Below, piece by piece: positions 44,494-56,320 of a DNA stretch of 64,000 nucleotides. The stretch is taken from the NCBI GenBank assembly GCA_032716605.1, contig CM064501.1, forward strand, positions 21,224,734 to 21,288,733, in the 5' to 3' direction. Source of the stretch: Paralithodes platypus (lineage: Eukaryota > Arthropoda > Malacostraca > Decapoda > Lithodidae). Under the pieces are notes generated by a model. That model was not told the DNA's origin. It searched no databases and saw nothing but the letters and a program-made list of their open reading frames with translations. The position numbers and the translations under genes are program-made. Every line of letters starts with the position of its first letter. The stretch's first letter is position 1.

Positions 44494-46379
44494 TGTTACG
44501 AACTGGACACTATGGCCACCCTTTGTTGTTTGTTGTTACTGGCCCTCGGGTACACAAGGGCTCTCAATCAGGACTCGAATACGGCTCGCTGCCACAACGG
44601 AAACACACGATCCCAACCCCTGAGTACTGCCAGCCGAACAAAAAACACCAATACCCTCCAGAGTTCAATCTGCTATAACGGGGTATACAAAAACTCGGTA
44701 CTAGTGTTCAACAACAGACTAATAAAGAGACAGGAATTATCTAGTCTGGTCAACAATCAAACAATGAAGTAAGAAACAACAACACCAAAGAATAGTGTTG
44801 GCCGAAGCCGAAGTAATCCACCCTTGACTATGAACTTAAGAAGTCCACCACCCTCTACTTCGGATCGGCACTATTACGTTACGTTAATTAATAGTCCTTA
44901 AGCATCGAGCAAGGAATCTTCTGAAAAAAGTTAGATGCTTCTCGGATGCTCGTAAGAAGTACGTATCGGATTTTGAACAGTAATTCAATAAGCAAAAACA
45001 CTGGCAATTAAATACTATTAAAGGCTTAAATTGGCATAAGAATAATTAAAAGAATATGCAATAGTAAATGGCAAACATTAAAAGGAAGTACTCCGCAAAT
45101 GCAACGGCAATAGCCTACTCGGATTGTGCTCATGGGCCACTAATCACTAAAGTAGCCAAGCTTGCAACACATGAAATCAATAGTGCATAAACAATATCAT
45201 ACATAAGGAAAGCTTCAATACTATTCTGTATCTACTAATCGAGTAAAGTCTAGCTGGGGTACTGTAGGCAAAAAGGTAGCAGTGACTGAGCAAAAACGGC
45301 TCGTAGCCTAGCGAAGTCCTCACGACTGTTTAAAGTATTACGTTAAAACTAACAAGTGCACTTTGAGAAATCCAGATCCCTTGTATCTGGTTTTCTCCCG
45401 GCTCCTTGACAAAGTAAAAACAAACTGTTAATAAAATACAGGGTGGTTAGGCTCTTGCCCTCACGCACTGTAAATTATTAACTCAACACAGTCAGCCGCG
45501 AAGACAACCTAGGCTTCACTGAACCGAAACGAGTATGCAGGTTTATCGCTTAACCACTGCATCAAACAACAACTCGTAACACAGAAAAGCCTTACCCCAG
45601 TCTAGCATTACCTAGACTAGCAGAAAACAGGAATAATAATAATAACACACAGGGAAATGCATATACAAGTGCAACAAACATAAATCAATCCTATTCTAAG
45701 TCAACCCTTCCAAAATAGGCTATCTAATAGGCAAGTATCTCGTGAGAACTCAAGCGATAATACGTTGGCTGACTAGCTCTGCACCAACGGGACCATGGAA
45801 GTTAAACAGGGCAGGGAAAAGAGGAGATAAGAATGTAAGGTAGTAGAGAAAGTTCCCATCAGTCAGAAGAATATATATAGTTAGCAAGGGAAATGAGAAG
45901 TCGCTCTGCCTAATGAGTTCTGATGAAAAAATGGCTAGACTTCCCTTTTATACCCGGCCCTCTAGTGAGCCCAACGTGAACTACTAAGGACCGCCCACTG
46001 ACAACCATTACGTAATTTCTCTCTCTCCTCTGGGATACACAAAGGCTCCCCTAGCACTGAGGGAGGGAGGAATGCGAGTGAGTTAGGCCCACCTCCCGCC
46101 TGGCGCACCCACTGACCCCCAACTGTGGCTGTTTCTCTTCCCATCATTACAAATAAGTTTTACACACAATACTTATAACTAATGATATAAAATAGAACTC
46201 GTTGACTCAGATGAAAACAAAATACATATTCATAATACTTATAGTACAACGGCTCACATGAACTAAGTTAGGAAACTCTACATAGACTACAGCCAAAGTT
46301 CCTGCCCTGACGATCCTAGCGAGAGTGGGGCATGACTAGGCGTTCTGTACAGCATGCTCACACGTGGACATGCGTCACA
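44494..46379 (-). repeat. Gmr1-like element 3' LTR, 1886 bp
   Basis: Matches the 5' LTR with roughly 15 substitutions, plus about 37 extra bases near 44507-44545, just inside its outer end. On the minus strand it starts TGTGACGCATGTCC and ends CGTAACA. Confidence 0.93.
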
Positions 46380-46392
46380 CCTCCCCCAAGAT
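46380..46392 (-). promoter_or_regulatory. Polypurine tract
   Basis: Minus strand reads TCTTGGGGGAGG immediately before TGTGACG of the 3' LTR, as expected for plus-strand priming. Confidence 0.8.
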
Positions 46393-46776
46393 TTTACTCG
46401 CTCAACCCTGAGCTAAAATCTGACAAACACAGAACCCCATCAAGCCCCTCACACCCAGCGACCGCATGGCACTAAAATAAAGCTGAGTTTATCACCAAAA
46501 CACATCTTATTATTAAAAAAAAAAATTCACATTTTATAACTCCTCCCAACAATAGCAAAAAGACACAATATCATGCTCCCAGAGCGAGCTTACAGCAGCT
46601 CAGCCGTTTGATAGTTCGTGGACTACTCAAACTCTATAGGCTATGACAAAGTTATACGATTACCTATATCAAAAGAAAGAGTTTTTATATGACTTTTATA
46701 TTTTAATATGTTTTTCCCGGCTGCACTATAAGGGCAGCCTATTTTCCTCCACTCAAACCCACACACCTGTGATAGC
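46393..46776. other. 3' untranslated region of the Gmr1-like element
   Basis: Between the RNase H stop and the polypurine tract. AT-rich, with no ORF such as env recognised. Confidence 0.7.
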
Positions 46777-48599
46777 CTACAACTGATCATCCACCCTTGA
46801 TAAACAATCCGCGATCACATTGTCACATCCAGCAATATGACGGATGTCCAGGTTATACTCCTGCAACATCAAAGACCACCTGGTCAGTCTCATATTGCGA
46901 TTGTGAAATTGATTCAGGAATCTCAAAGGGTGATGATCAGTGTAGATAACCACGACTGGGCCATAGGCTGGAACATACACCTCGAAGTGCCTGAGCGACA
47001 GCACAATCGCCAGTAATTCCTTTTCTATTGTAGAATAGTTCTTTTGTGCAGCATTGAACTTCTTAGAAAAGAAACTTACTGGGTGTTCCACACCTTCATT
47101 GTCTGTCTGTAGCAAGACGGCACCAGCCCCTACACCACTAGCATCTGTTGCCAGCTGAAAAGGCCTGTTAAAGTCTGGGGCCCTGAGTATCGGGTGAGTA
47201 CATAGCAAATGTTTCACCAAAGTGAAAGCCTTTTCACACTCAGGTGCCCACAAAAACTTTTTGTCTTTAGATAACAAATCTGTGAGAGGTGCCAACACCG
47301 TTGAGTAACCTTTTATGAAGCGTCTGTAGTAGCCTATCATACCCAAGAATCTCATAATCTGCTTCTTGGTTGTTGGGTGCGGAAATTTATTGATAGCCTT
47401 TACCTTGTTCTGAGGAGGGCACACCTGTCCCCTTCCCACTACAAACCCAAGGTACTGCACAGTGGCTTTTACGAAGTCACACTTTGCCAAATTTACTACC
47501 AGACCTGCTTCACTAAGTTTCCGGAACAAGGTCTCAAGGTGCTCACAATGGCTCTCAAAGTCGTCATCATAAATGATTACATCGTCCAAATATACGGTGC
47601 AATTTGGAATGTCCTTTATAATTTCATTCATCAGGTTCTGAAACGTTGCTGGTGCATTCTTAAGTCCGTAAGGCATAACATTGCACCGGTAGGTACTCCC
47701 GTCCACAACAAAACCACATACCTCTTTAGCACGCTCGGACAATGGTACTTGCCAGTAACCTTTTACTAAATCTACTTTAGACAAAAAACGAGCATTACCA
47801 ATTTTGTCAACACTATCATCAACCCGAGGAAGAGGATATGGGTTAGTTGGAGTCAAACCGTTTAACCTACGGAAATCAATACAAAAGCGTACCTTGCCAT
47901 CTGGCTTAGGCTGCAGTGTTACGGGGGAAGTCCACTTAACTGTGCCTTTCTCTATCAACCCTCTACCGAGCATATACTCCAACTCATCCCTCAGAGCTGG
48001 TAGTTTTATGGGGGGCACACGGTACGGGATTGACTTAAAGGGTATATGGTCCCTCACGTCAACATCATGCATAGCCTGAGTAGTGAGGCCTGGGTGTTCA
48101 GCAAATACAGTGGGGTATGAACCGAACAACTGACGGATAGCATCAAACTGCGGCTCAGGCAAATGAGCTATAGCCTCGTCAGCCCTTAGGCTCGAGTTCC
48201 CCGCCCACTGATCCGCTGAAACATGTTGATCCCAGCTACCCTCCTCCGAAGCTTGACTGTCCCCCTCTCCTTCTCCACCACGGCCGCAACAAGCCAACAC
48301 AGGGACAGTGAGAGGCTCAGAGGGGCGCCTCACATACTCTTTAATAAGGTTCACGTGACATAACTGGTTCTTTTTCCTCCTGTCTGGAGTGGCAACAAGG
48401 TAATCTAAGTCTGAAATTTTTTCTACAATTTTATAAGGTCCAGTGTACTTCGCAGAGAGGGGGTTACCAACCAAAGGCAACAAAATTAATACCTCTTGTC
48501 CTACAGTGAACTTCCGGAGCCTCACTTTGCGATCATACCTGTCCTTCATCAAAGCTTGTGATTCTGTCAAATTTCTACCTGCCATCTCCAGACTCTTAA
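46777..48599 (-). CDS. pol: Gmr1-like pol: integrase tail, RT and RNase H
   Basis: An intact frame of about 600 codons. It opens with the integrase C-terminal GPY/F-type region (KFTVGQEVLILLPL, KYTGPYKIVEKISDLDYLV, CHVNLIKEY). A linker leads to RT: VKWTSPVTLQPKPDGKVRFC, FLSKVDLVKGYWQVPLS, MPYGLKNAPATFQNLMN and VYLDDVIIYDDD with both catalytic Asp. RNase H has FQLATDASGVGAGAV, STIEKELLAIVLSLRHF and VIYTDHHPLRFL, ending ADCLSRVDDQL. All catalytic residues seem present. The frame enters from the MITE at 48600; the same protein continues upstream at 49077. Confidence 0.93.
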
Positions 48600-49072
48600 C
48601 ACCTTACGAGCGGCCTATGCGGTTTATTTATGTGTACCGCACAGCGGGGTGTTTTTAGCCAAAATAGGGCTGTTTACGTGATCATTTTCATGCCTAAATA
48701 AGACCCAGAACGTAAAACAAGTACCTATCCCTGAAAGGGCATAAACAGAGCTTTCGAATGACACCATAACGATCCTTGTATGATGGATAGTTTTCTTGCA
48801 ATAACCGTGCAACGCGAGTGCAAAAAGCAGGTAATTCGGTACTTTCAGTACATAATTGAGTATGTAGCGAGTGAGAGAGGGAGGAGGGAGCTGAGATTTG
48901 TGTCAGTAGGTTCGCCGCGGTGGTCTGGAGCAGTCATACGCTCGCTAGTCTCCTGCCACCACTTGTCTCTCTCTCTCAGCCACATTACGTGCTGAAATTG
49001 CCACTCGAGTTATGTCGAGCGCCGCCACATAGTCCAGCTTTATTTACTCGACTTTCTCGCCGCCGCTAAGGG
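48600..49072 (-). mobile_element. 480-bp-family MITE, copy 3 (473 bp)
   Basis: TTAA at 48596-48599 and 49073-49076. Same family as copies 1, 2 and 4, with a few bases lost close to the CCCTTA end, which reads CCCTTAGCGGCGGCGAG inward. It sits in the integrase coding region of the Gmr1-like element. Deleting it with one TTAA gives RMFKSLEMAGRNLTES in one open frame, so it inserted after this copy integrated. Confidence 0.92.
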
Positions 49073-49076
49073 TTAA

Positions 49077-52000
49077 ACATGCGCTCACGGCTTTCAAGCA
49101 CATACTTTAATAATGGACAAGGCTGCACAGTCCCCTCCCAAATTTCTTTCAGCATGTTAAGGGGGCCCCTGACACGGTGTCCAAAAATCAGCTCGTTTGG
49201 ACTAAATCCCAGGCTCTCACCAGGTACCTCCCGAGCAGCAAACAGCACATAAGGCAATCCAAGATCCCAATCCATACCGTTGTCAGCACAATAACACCTG
49301 AGCATGCTTTTAAGTGTAGCATGCCACCGCTCAAGCACCCCTTGACTCTCAGGGTGATACGCTGACGATACTACTGCTCGTATCCCATGCTGTTGCATTG
49401 TTTGCTTGAACATGTTGGAGGTGAAATTAGATCCCTGATCAGACTGAATCTCCTCCGGGTACCCGTACCTTGAGAAGTACCACAACAAGTTACTGACTAC
49501 CGTCTTAGCCATTCCATTTTTCATAGGGTATGCATCGGGGTATCTAGTGGCAACATCCATTATGGTTAACAAAAATTTATTTCCAGCCTTAGTGGGAGGG
49601 AGTGGACCAACCATGTCAACAATAATTTTACTAAAGGGTGGCCCAATCACAAGAATAGGGTGTAACGGAGCCTTAGGAATAACTTGGTTCGGTTTCCCGA
49701 CACGTTGACAAATATCACATGAGTTTATCCATGACTGCACATGAGACTTAATCCCCGGCCACCAAAACAATTTCCCCAAAGCCGCCACCGTTTTCTTGGC
49801 ACCCAAATGTCCTGATAATGGAGAATCATGAGCCAACCTAAGCAAACTTTCCCTGCAGCCCTCTGGCACGACCAGCTGGTCAACTGTACCTGATCCGCCC
49901 TCCCAGTTCCTTTTAGGATCTTGATATCGGTGGTATAAAATTCCATTAACGAAAAAAAAATCCCCTGCCTTTGCATCCCTATCTTCTTCTAACTCCACAG
50001 CCCCATTGGTACACTGCAAAACCTCTGAATCCTCTAATTGCAACTTTCGAATGTCTGTGGGAGCCAACATGTCTAACTGCTTGGTCAACAACTCATGCCC
50101 TCCCCCAACATCCAACTTAGACATCCGGTTTTCTCGCTGCAGGTAACGGTGCTGTCTCTGAGTCTCTGCCTCCTCCACTACTTTATCAACTGTGTTAGGC
50201 ACTGGAGTTACAACAGACTCGGTCAAAGGTCCTGCTATTGGGTCTTTTGGGAGAGCCACTGGTTCTAAACTCTTCAAACTTTTCCCAGCCTTCCGCTTCT
50301 CCTTAAATCCCTTCCTCCGCTGTTCTGTGGCCTGGGAAATAGGCTGTGATACCTTAAATGCTTGGGAACGAGTTACCACACATGCCATCTGTTGGCGTTG
50401 ACAACTCACTACCCACTCTTGTTCCTCCCTACTCACGTCGGCCGGCCTCTCGGCAACGACTAAGGGTGGAACTTCTAAAGTAGGCACCGCAAAGTCGTTG
50501 CCGAGAAGAAGGTCGACGCCCTCCACTGGCAATTTCTCAACGATCCCAACATCTAAGTCCTTAATCACACCATCAACTTCCAGCTCCACACGAACCAACG
50601 GGTATGACCTGGTCGCATTAATACCCTGAACAACAACCACCTGTGCCGCATTAATTGGTCGCCCCGTGAAATTCTTCAAAAGTGTCTGTGAAGCTCCAGT
50701 ATCACGCAAAACTTCCACCTCATGCTGGCAACCCGCCCAACTTACCCTACCGGTCCCTCTATGGGCGCAAAAGACATCACGGACAGGGGACGAGCCTTCC
50801 TGAGTCTTATACATAGCCTGTGACCCTGCCGCTGGCAAACTACCCTGGGTAAATCCAGACGACATTTCAGCCACACCTATGCTGCGCACCAAAGACACGG
50901 CTGCAGTTGGCGGCTTACTATGACAAGATTTTGCATAATGCCCCTTCTTTCTACAATGAAAACATTCCACTTCCCCTATCGGTCTCTTCCGATAAGGGGC
51001 GGAGTTCTGACCCTTCTGTAATGGGACGGCTGTAGTCTTTGGTTCAGTCCTGGTATCTTGGCTTTTAAACTGAGGTTTATATCTATAGTGATTGTCCTGA
51101 GCTCGAGGGTTTGGAGTATCGCGCCCCTTGGGAACTGCATCAACACGCTTTACAGATTCACATCCCCTGATTAGCAACAACCTGAGGTCAGCCATCTCAG
51201 CTGCCTCTTGAAGAGTTCTTGGGTTCTTTTCTTTAATATTTAAAGTCATTTCTGCACCAGTACACTTATAAAACTGCTCGAGCAGAAACAGCTCAGTCAA
51301 CTGTTCTGCCGTCTCAGCTTTCTCAGAACGTGTCCAGTTTTTAAGTGCATCTTTTAAGTCCCGGGCATGTTCAAGAAAGGTCGCCTCCCTAGTCTTTGTA
51401 ACACCCCGAAACTTCAATCGATATGTTTCCGGTTGCAACTCGTATGCCCGTAGGACAGCTCTCTTCAATTCTGGGTAGTCAATGCAAGACTCTAAAGGCA
51501 GTGCATCATAAGCCTTCAGACCCTTACCCGTAAGTCTTGAGGAGACTAGAGCTGCCCACTTCTCTTCAGGCCAATTATGCTCCCTACACTTCTTCTCAAA
51601 ACGATTAAAAAATTCTGTGACTTCAGTTTCACTAAATACCGGCACCAATTTGACTAAGTGGGCCAAGGACTGTTCTCTTACTTGGCCCTCACGGCCCATC
51701 CGAGTCCCTGTCGACTCTGCACGAGTCTTATCTAAATCTAATTTAGCACAATATTTCTCCGAGTCGTACCTAAGCTCAGCCTCATGCCTCCTGGTCTCAT
51801 CCTCTTGCCTCCTGGTCTCATCCTCTTGCCTCCTAACCTCAATCTCATGCCTCCTAGTCTCATTCTCCTGCTTCCTAGCCTCAATCTTAGCAAGCTCAAG
51901 TCTAAATACCATATCTGGAGACAGGCAGGAAGAGGGAGCTGCCACTACTGAAGGAGGGGGGCAAAAACTGGGGAACCACCACGTGCACCACCCGAGGGCA

Positions 52001-52366
52001 CTCCAATCTGCCAATTCTCATCCCTCTGTGGGAGAGTGCTAACCTCCGGTAACTGAGTGGACGGCACTGTGGGAGTCGAGTGAGAGGGATCTGGGGAGGA
52101 ACACCCCCAAACGCCCTCTCCTCCGAAACCCCATGTCGCCCACGCAACACCCAGGAAATCAGCTCCCCCTTGGACATCCCTGCTACATTGGAAATGCCCA
52201 AAACCTTGGCTATCAGGTGCAAGCCACAAACATCCACCCCAGTCAGCCTCTCCTCCGTCACGTGGCACCGCTTACTCACAAAAACTCTAGCATCCTCCTC
52301 ACTGGTTACTAACGGCACACCTTCAAATGACATCTCTCGCTCATCGTCAGTGCTAATGCACGACAT
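49077..52366 (-). CDS. gag-pol: Gmr1-like gag, protease and integrase
   Basis: Probable start ATG at 52366 (MSCISTDDEREM), with a SAP-like helix segment LIAKVLGISNVAGMSKGELI. The frame changes near 51965 at a run of C. The main frame has a charged coiled coil of repeated ETRRxE units (51750-51890), a gag core, zinc knuckle CFHCRKKGHYAKSCH (near 50950) and protease LRDTGASQTLL (near 50695). Integrase HHCC: LAHDSPLSGHLGAKK and SWINSCDICQRVG. The catalytic core has KIIVDMVGPLPP, IQSDQGSNFTS and HPESQGVLERW (the D,D,E triad). It runs into the MITE. Only the single gag frameshift and the MITE break it. Confidence 0.9.
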
Positions 52367-52569
52367 ACTGAAGTCCACAAAAAAATTCTCGAGACAAAAG
52401 TGTTAAACTTCCTATGCAAGCACTAATTACTAAATTAACTGGAGTCTCTTAAATGCTTTACTAATTGCCATACAAAAAAAAAAAATCTTCAATATGCACG
52501 CTAAAATACAACCAAACAAATGTTGTACAACTCTGCAAAAATGTATACTGTTCACAAAATCCTAAGCAA
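52367..52569. other. 5' leader of the Gmr1-like element
   Basis: Short untranslated leader between the gag ATG and the primer-binding site. Nothing else recognised. Confidence 0.6.
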
Positions 52570-52577
52570 GGTCGCCA
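52570..52577 (-). promoter_or_regulatory. Primer-binding site, TGGCGACC
   Basis: Minus strand: 5' LTR ends GTAACA, then AA, then TGGCGACCTTGC. TGGCGAC is the start used by several Gypsy elements that prime with a tRNA ending GTCGCCA (tRNA-Arg in Drosophila 412/mdg1). The neighbouring Gypsy element uses the same start. Confidence 0.7.
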
Positions 52578-52579
52578 TT

Positions 52580-54428
52580 TGTTACGAACTGGCACTCGGG
52601 TACACAAGGGCTCTCAATCAGGACTCGAATACGGCTCGCTGCCACAACGGAAACACACGATCCCAACCCCTGAGTACTGCCAGCCGAACAAAAAACACCA
52701 ATACCCTCCAGAGTTCAATCTGCTATAACGGGGTATACAAGAACTCGGTACTAGTGCTCAACAACAGACTAATAAAGAGACAGGAATTATCTAGTCTGGT
52801 CAACAATCAAACAATGAAGTAAGAAACAACAACACCAAAGAATAGTGTTGGCCGAAGCCGAAGTAATCCACCCTTGACTATGAACTTAAGAAGTCCTCCA
52901 CCCTCTACTTCGGATCGGCACTATTATGTTACGTTAATTAATAGTCCTTAAGCATCGAGCAAGGAATCTTCTGAAAAAGTTATATGCTTCTCGGATGCTC
53001 GTAAGAAGTACGTATCGGATTTTGAACAGTAATTCAATAAGCAAAAACACTGGCAATTAAATACTATTAAAGGCTTAAATTGGCATAAGAATAATTAAAA
53101 GAATATGCAATAGTAAATGGCAAACATTAAAAGGAAGTACTCCGCAAATGCAACGGCAATAGCCTACTCGGATTGTGCTCGTGGGCCACTAATCACTAAA
53201 GTAGCCAAGCTTGCAACACATAAAATCAATAGTGCATAAACAATATCATACATAAGGAAAGCTTCAATACTATTCTGTATCTACTAATCGAGTAAAGTCT
53301 AGCTGGGGTACTGTAGGCAAAAAGGTAGCAGTGACTGAGCAAAAACGGCTCGTAGCCTAGCGAAGTCCTCACGACTGTTTAAAGTATTACGTTAAAACTA
53401 ACAAGTGCACTTTGAGAAATCCAGATCCCTTGTATCTGGTTTTCTCCCGGCTCCTTGACAAAGTAAAAACAAACTGTTAATAAAATACAGGGTGGTTAGG
53501 CTCTTGCCCTCACGCACTGTAAATTATTAACTCAACACAGTCAGCCGCGAAGACAACCTAGGCTTCACTGAACCGAAACGAGTATGCAGGTTTATCGCTT
53601 AACCACTGCATCAAACAACAACTCGTAACACAGAAAAGCCTTACCCCAGTCTAGCATTACCTAGACTAGCAGAAAACAGGAATAATAATAATAACACACA
53701 GGGAAATGCATATACAAGTGCAACAAACATAAATCAATCCTATTCTAAGTCAACCCTTCCAAAATAGGCTATCTAATAGGCAAGTATCTCGTGAGAACTC
53801 AAGCGATAATACGTTGGCTGACTAGCTTTGCACCAACGGGACCATGCAAGTTAAACAGGGTAGGGAAAAGAGGAGATAAGAATGTAAGGTAGTAGAGAAA
53901 GTTCCCATCAGTCAGAAGAATATATATAGTTAGCAAGGGAAATGAGAAGTCGCTCTGCCTAATGAGTTCTGATGAAAAAATGGCTAGACATCCCTTTTAT
54001 ACCCGGCCCTCTAGTGAGCCCAACGTGAACTACTAAGGACCGCCCACTGACAACCATTACGTAATTTCTCTCTCTCCTCTGGGATACACAAAGGCTCCCC
54101 TAGCACTGAGGGAGGGAGGAATGAGAGTGAGTTAGGCCCACCTCCCGCCTGGCGCACCCACTGACCCCCAACTGTGGCTGTTTCTCTTCCCATCATTACA
54201 AATAAGATTTACACACAATACTTATAACTAATGATATAAAATAGAACTCGTTGACTCAGATGAAAACAAAATACATATTCATAATACTTATAGTACAACG
54301 GCTCACATGAACTAAGTTAGGAAACTCTACATAGACTACAGCCAAAGTTCCTGCCCTGACGATCCTAGCGAGAGTGGGGCATCACTAGGCGTTCTGTACA
54401 GCATGCTCACACGTGGACATGCGTCACA
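52580..54428 (-). repeat. Gmr1-like element 5' LTR, 1849 bp
   Basis: Pair of 44494-46379. Ends on the + strand TGTTACGAAC and GCGTCACA. The near identity with its partner indicates a recent insertion. No internal gene called; a 61-codon frame repeated in both LTRs is just LTR duplication. Confidence 0.93.
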
Positions 54429-54429
54429 C

Positions 54430-55542
54430 TTGCCAATACCCTGCTTGCAAGTCGAGGGTAGTGAACCATCTGGATCCGTATAGGGAGTCAAGGGAATCGT
54501 CTATCCTGGGTAATGGGCGTAGCGTCCTTAACCCTTAATTAGCGGCGAGCAACATAAGTCGAGTTAAATAAAGCTGGACTATGTGGCGGCGCTCGACATA
54601 ACTCGAGTGGCAATTTCAGCACGTAATGTGGCTGAGAGAGAGAGACAAGTGGTGGCAGGAGACTAGCGAGCGTATGACTGCTCCAGACCACCGCGGCGAA
54701 CCTACTGACACAAATCTCAGCTCCCTCCTCCCTCTCTCACTCGCTACATACTCAATTATGTACTGAAAGTACCGAATTACCTGCTTTTTGCACTCGCGTT
54801 GCACGGTTATTGCAAGAAAACTATCCATCATACAAGGATCGTTATGGTGTCATTCGAAAGCTCTGTTTATGCCCTTTCAGGGATAGGTACTTGTTTTACG
54901 TTCTGGGTCTTATTTAGGCATGAAAATGATCACGTAAACAGCCCTATTTTGGCTAAAAACACCCCGCTGTGCGGTACACATAAATAAACCGCATAGGCCG
55001 CTCGTAAGGTGTTAATGGTTACGTCATTCAATCTCCTGTAATCGACGCAAAAACGGGTTGACCCATCTTTCTTTTTTACTAGGACAACAGGGGAAGACCA
55101 GGGGCTGATGGACGGGGTAGCAATTCCGGCCTCTAACATCTCTTGGACTTGGCGTTCCTCTTCCTGGCGTTGTATGGGATTTTTTCTACGGGATGGTTGT
55201 CTTATGGGGGGGCCTGTGGTGTTAATGATGTGTTGTTCCACATCGGTCTGTCCGATTTCAGTGGGTTGTTGGGCAAACACGTCACTGAACTCTAGCAATA
55301 GTTCGTACATGCTATGTTTTTGGTGGTTGGATAATGTGTCAGGGAGAGGGGGCAATTTGAGGCTGGTAGGGGTGTCATTGGAATCTATGGGGAGGTCATC
55401 AAAAGTTTCGAGGTCTCATATGATGAGGCCTTTTGGTAATGTCAGGGATTCTTCAGAGATATTGGCCACTAGAATGTGGTTTATGCGAGCGGAATGCTGG
55501 CGGGTTGTAGGAGGCAACGATTGGGGTCGGTGGACGTGGTAG
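54430..55542 (-). pseudogene. Second Gypsy element, reverse transcriptase (partial)
   Basis: From 55542: LARITHILVANISEESLTLP, then a stop, [28 protein letters not shown] and [20 protein letters not shown], then [11 protein letters not shown], where MITE copy 4 sits. After the MITE the frame resumes at 54528 as KDATPI, shifts, and reads RIDDSLDSLYGSRWFTTLDL and QAGYWQ up to the 5' LTR of the Gmr1-like element at 54428. The palm with the YxDD box, RNase H and integrase are not in the window, so the rest was lost or lies elsewhere. Confidence 0.88.
54532..55011 (+). mobile_element. 480-bp piggyBac-like MITE, copy 4
   Basis: TTAA at 54528-54531 and 55012-55015. Inserted in the RT of the second Gypsy element; removing it with one TTAA joins RRLNDVTI to KDA, the normal RT text. 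Same orientation as copy 2. Confidence 0.93.
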
Positions 55543-56320
55543 TGGGGGAAAATATCATGTGAGTTTGGGGTATGGGTCGAAGGTTAACCCATTTTTGATG
55601 GCGGGGGGGAATTTGACATTTATCTTGAACTACAGCTGGGCTAATGATGGTGGGGGACCGACTGGTGAGCAGGTGCTCGGTAAGCATGAGGGGGGGGGGG
55701 GGGGAATCACTTTGGTGGGGGTCACGCGTGAGGGGGGGATTAACGGTGCGTGTGGGAGGATCAGAGTGGTGAGGTGTGAGTGATTTAGAAAACGGAATTT
55801 GTTGGTGGGACTGTGGATGATTGGTGGGGGAAGAGTTAGGAATAGAACATGGGTTATTGGGGGAGGACTGATGTACTGATTTGTGGTTGTTAAAAGGACG
55901 AATTTGGGGAGTTTTGTCGGTGGCAGTGATGGTTTGTTTAGAGGTTATATGGGATTGGTGGGTTTGTCTGTCGTGAGGGGGTGAGTCAAGTGTGGGGTTT
56001 TGAAGTTTTCTAGGGGTGTGAATTGTGTGGGGGTGAAAGGGAGCTACTGACGGAAAACTGTCACAAGGGAAATTTTGTTGGTTGTGGAATATCTGAGCAT
56101 TTCTGGGGGCATGGGGAAAAACATTGTTGGGTACATAGGTCGGCATTTTCCCTGGAAACATGTGTGCATAAATATTTGGTAGAATGGTTTTTACATACAT
56201 CAGAGTCTGCCCTGGAAACATGGGAGGATTGATCCTGGACAGAGTTAGGAGAAATGGGGGGGTTACCGAGAGGGAGTTGCTTGGACTTGTCTTCTTTCGT
56301 TTGTTGAGGCATTTTTTCAA
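55481..56320 (-). pseudogene. Pro/Ser/Thr-rich spacer of second Gypsy element
   Basis: A frame of about 280 codons very rich in Pro, Ser, Thr, His and Asn (for example SPPPPLMLTEHLL, SHITSKQTITATDKTPQ) between protease and RT. No domain recognised. Low-complexity linkers in this position are seen in some Gypsy pols. It overlaps the end of the protease frame, so the true path switches frame between 56061 and 56320. A G/C homopolymer near 55690 is a likely frameshift point. Confidence 0.5.

Larger units (their letters stand above)
44494..54428 (-). mobile_element. Gypsy element with integrase before RT (Gmr1-like)
   Basis: Two long LTRs (44494-46379 and 52580-54428), about 99% identical by eye, flank a minus-strand gag-pol. 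Domain order is gag, zinc knuckle, protease, integrase, RT, RNase H. The RT and RNase H are Gypsy-type, yet integrase precedes RT as in Copia; this order is known for the Gmr1 group of Ty3/Gypsy elements, first described in deuterostomes. A piggyBac-like MITE (48600-49072) splits the frame. A primer-binding site and polypurine tract are present. No clear target duplication: CTTTG on the left, CTTGC on the right. Confidence 0.92.

Noticed and set aside
45962..54196. A 61-codon minus frame present twice
   Set aside because: It is in both LTRs of the Gmr1-like element and has no gene signature.
26801..54987. A repeated 71-codon and a repeated 62-codon frame found four times
   Set aside because: They lie inside the 480-bp MITE copies on opposite strands and repeat only because the DNA does.
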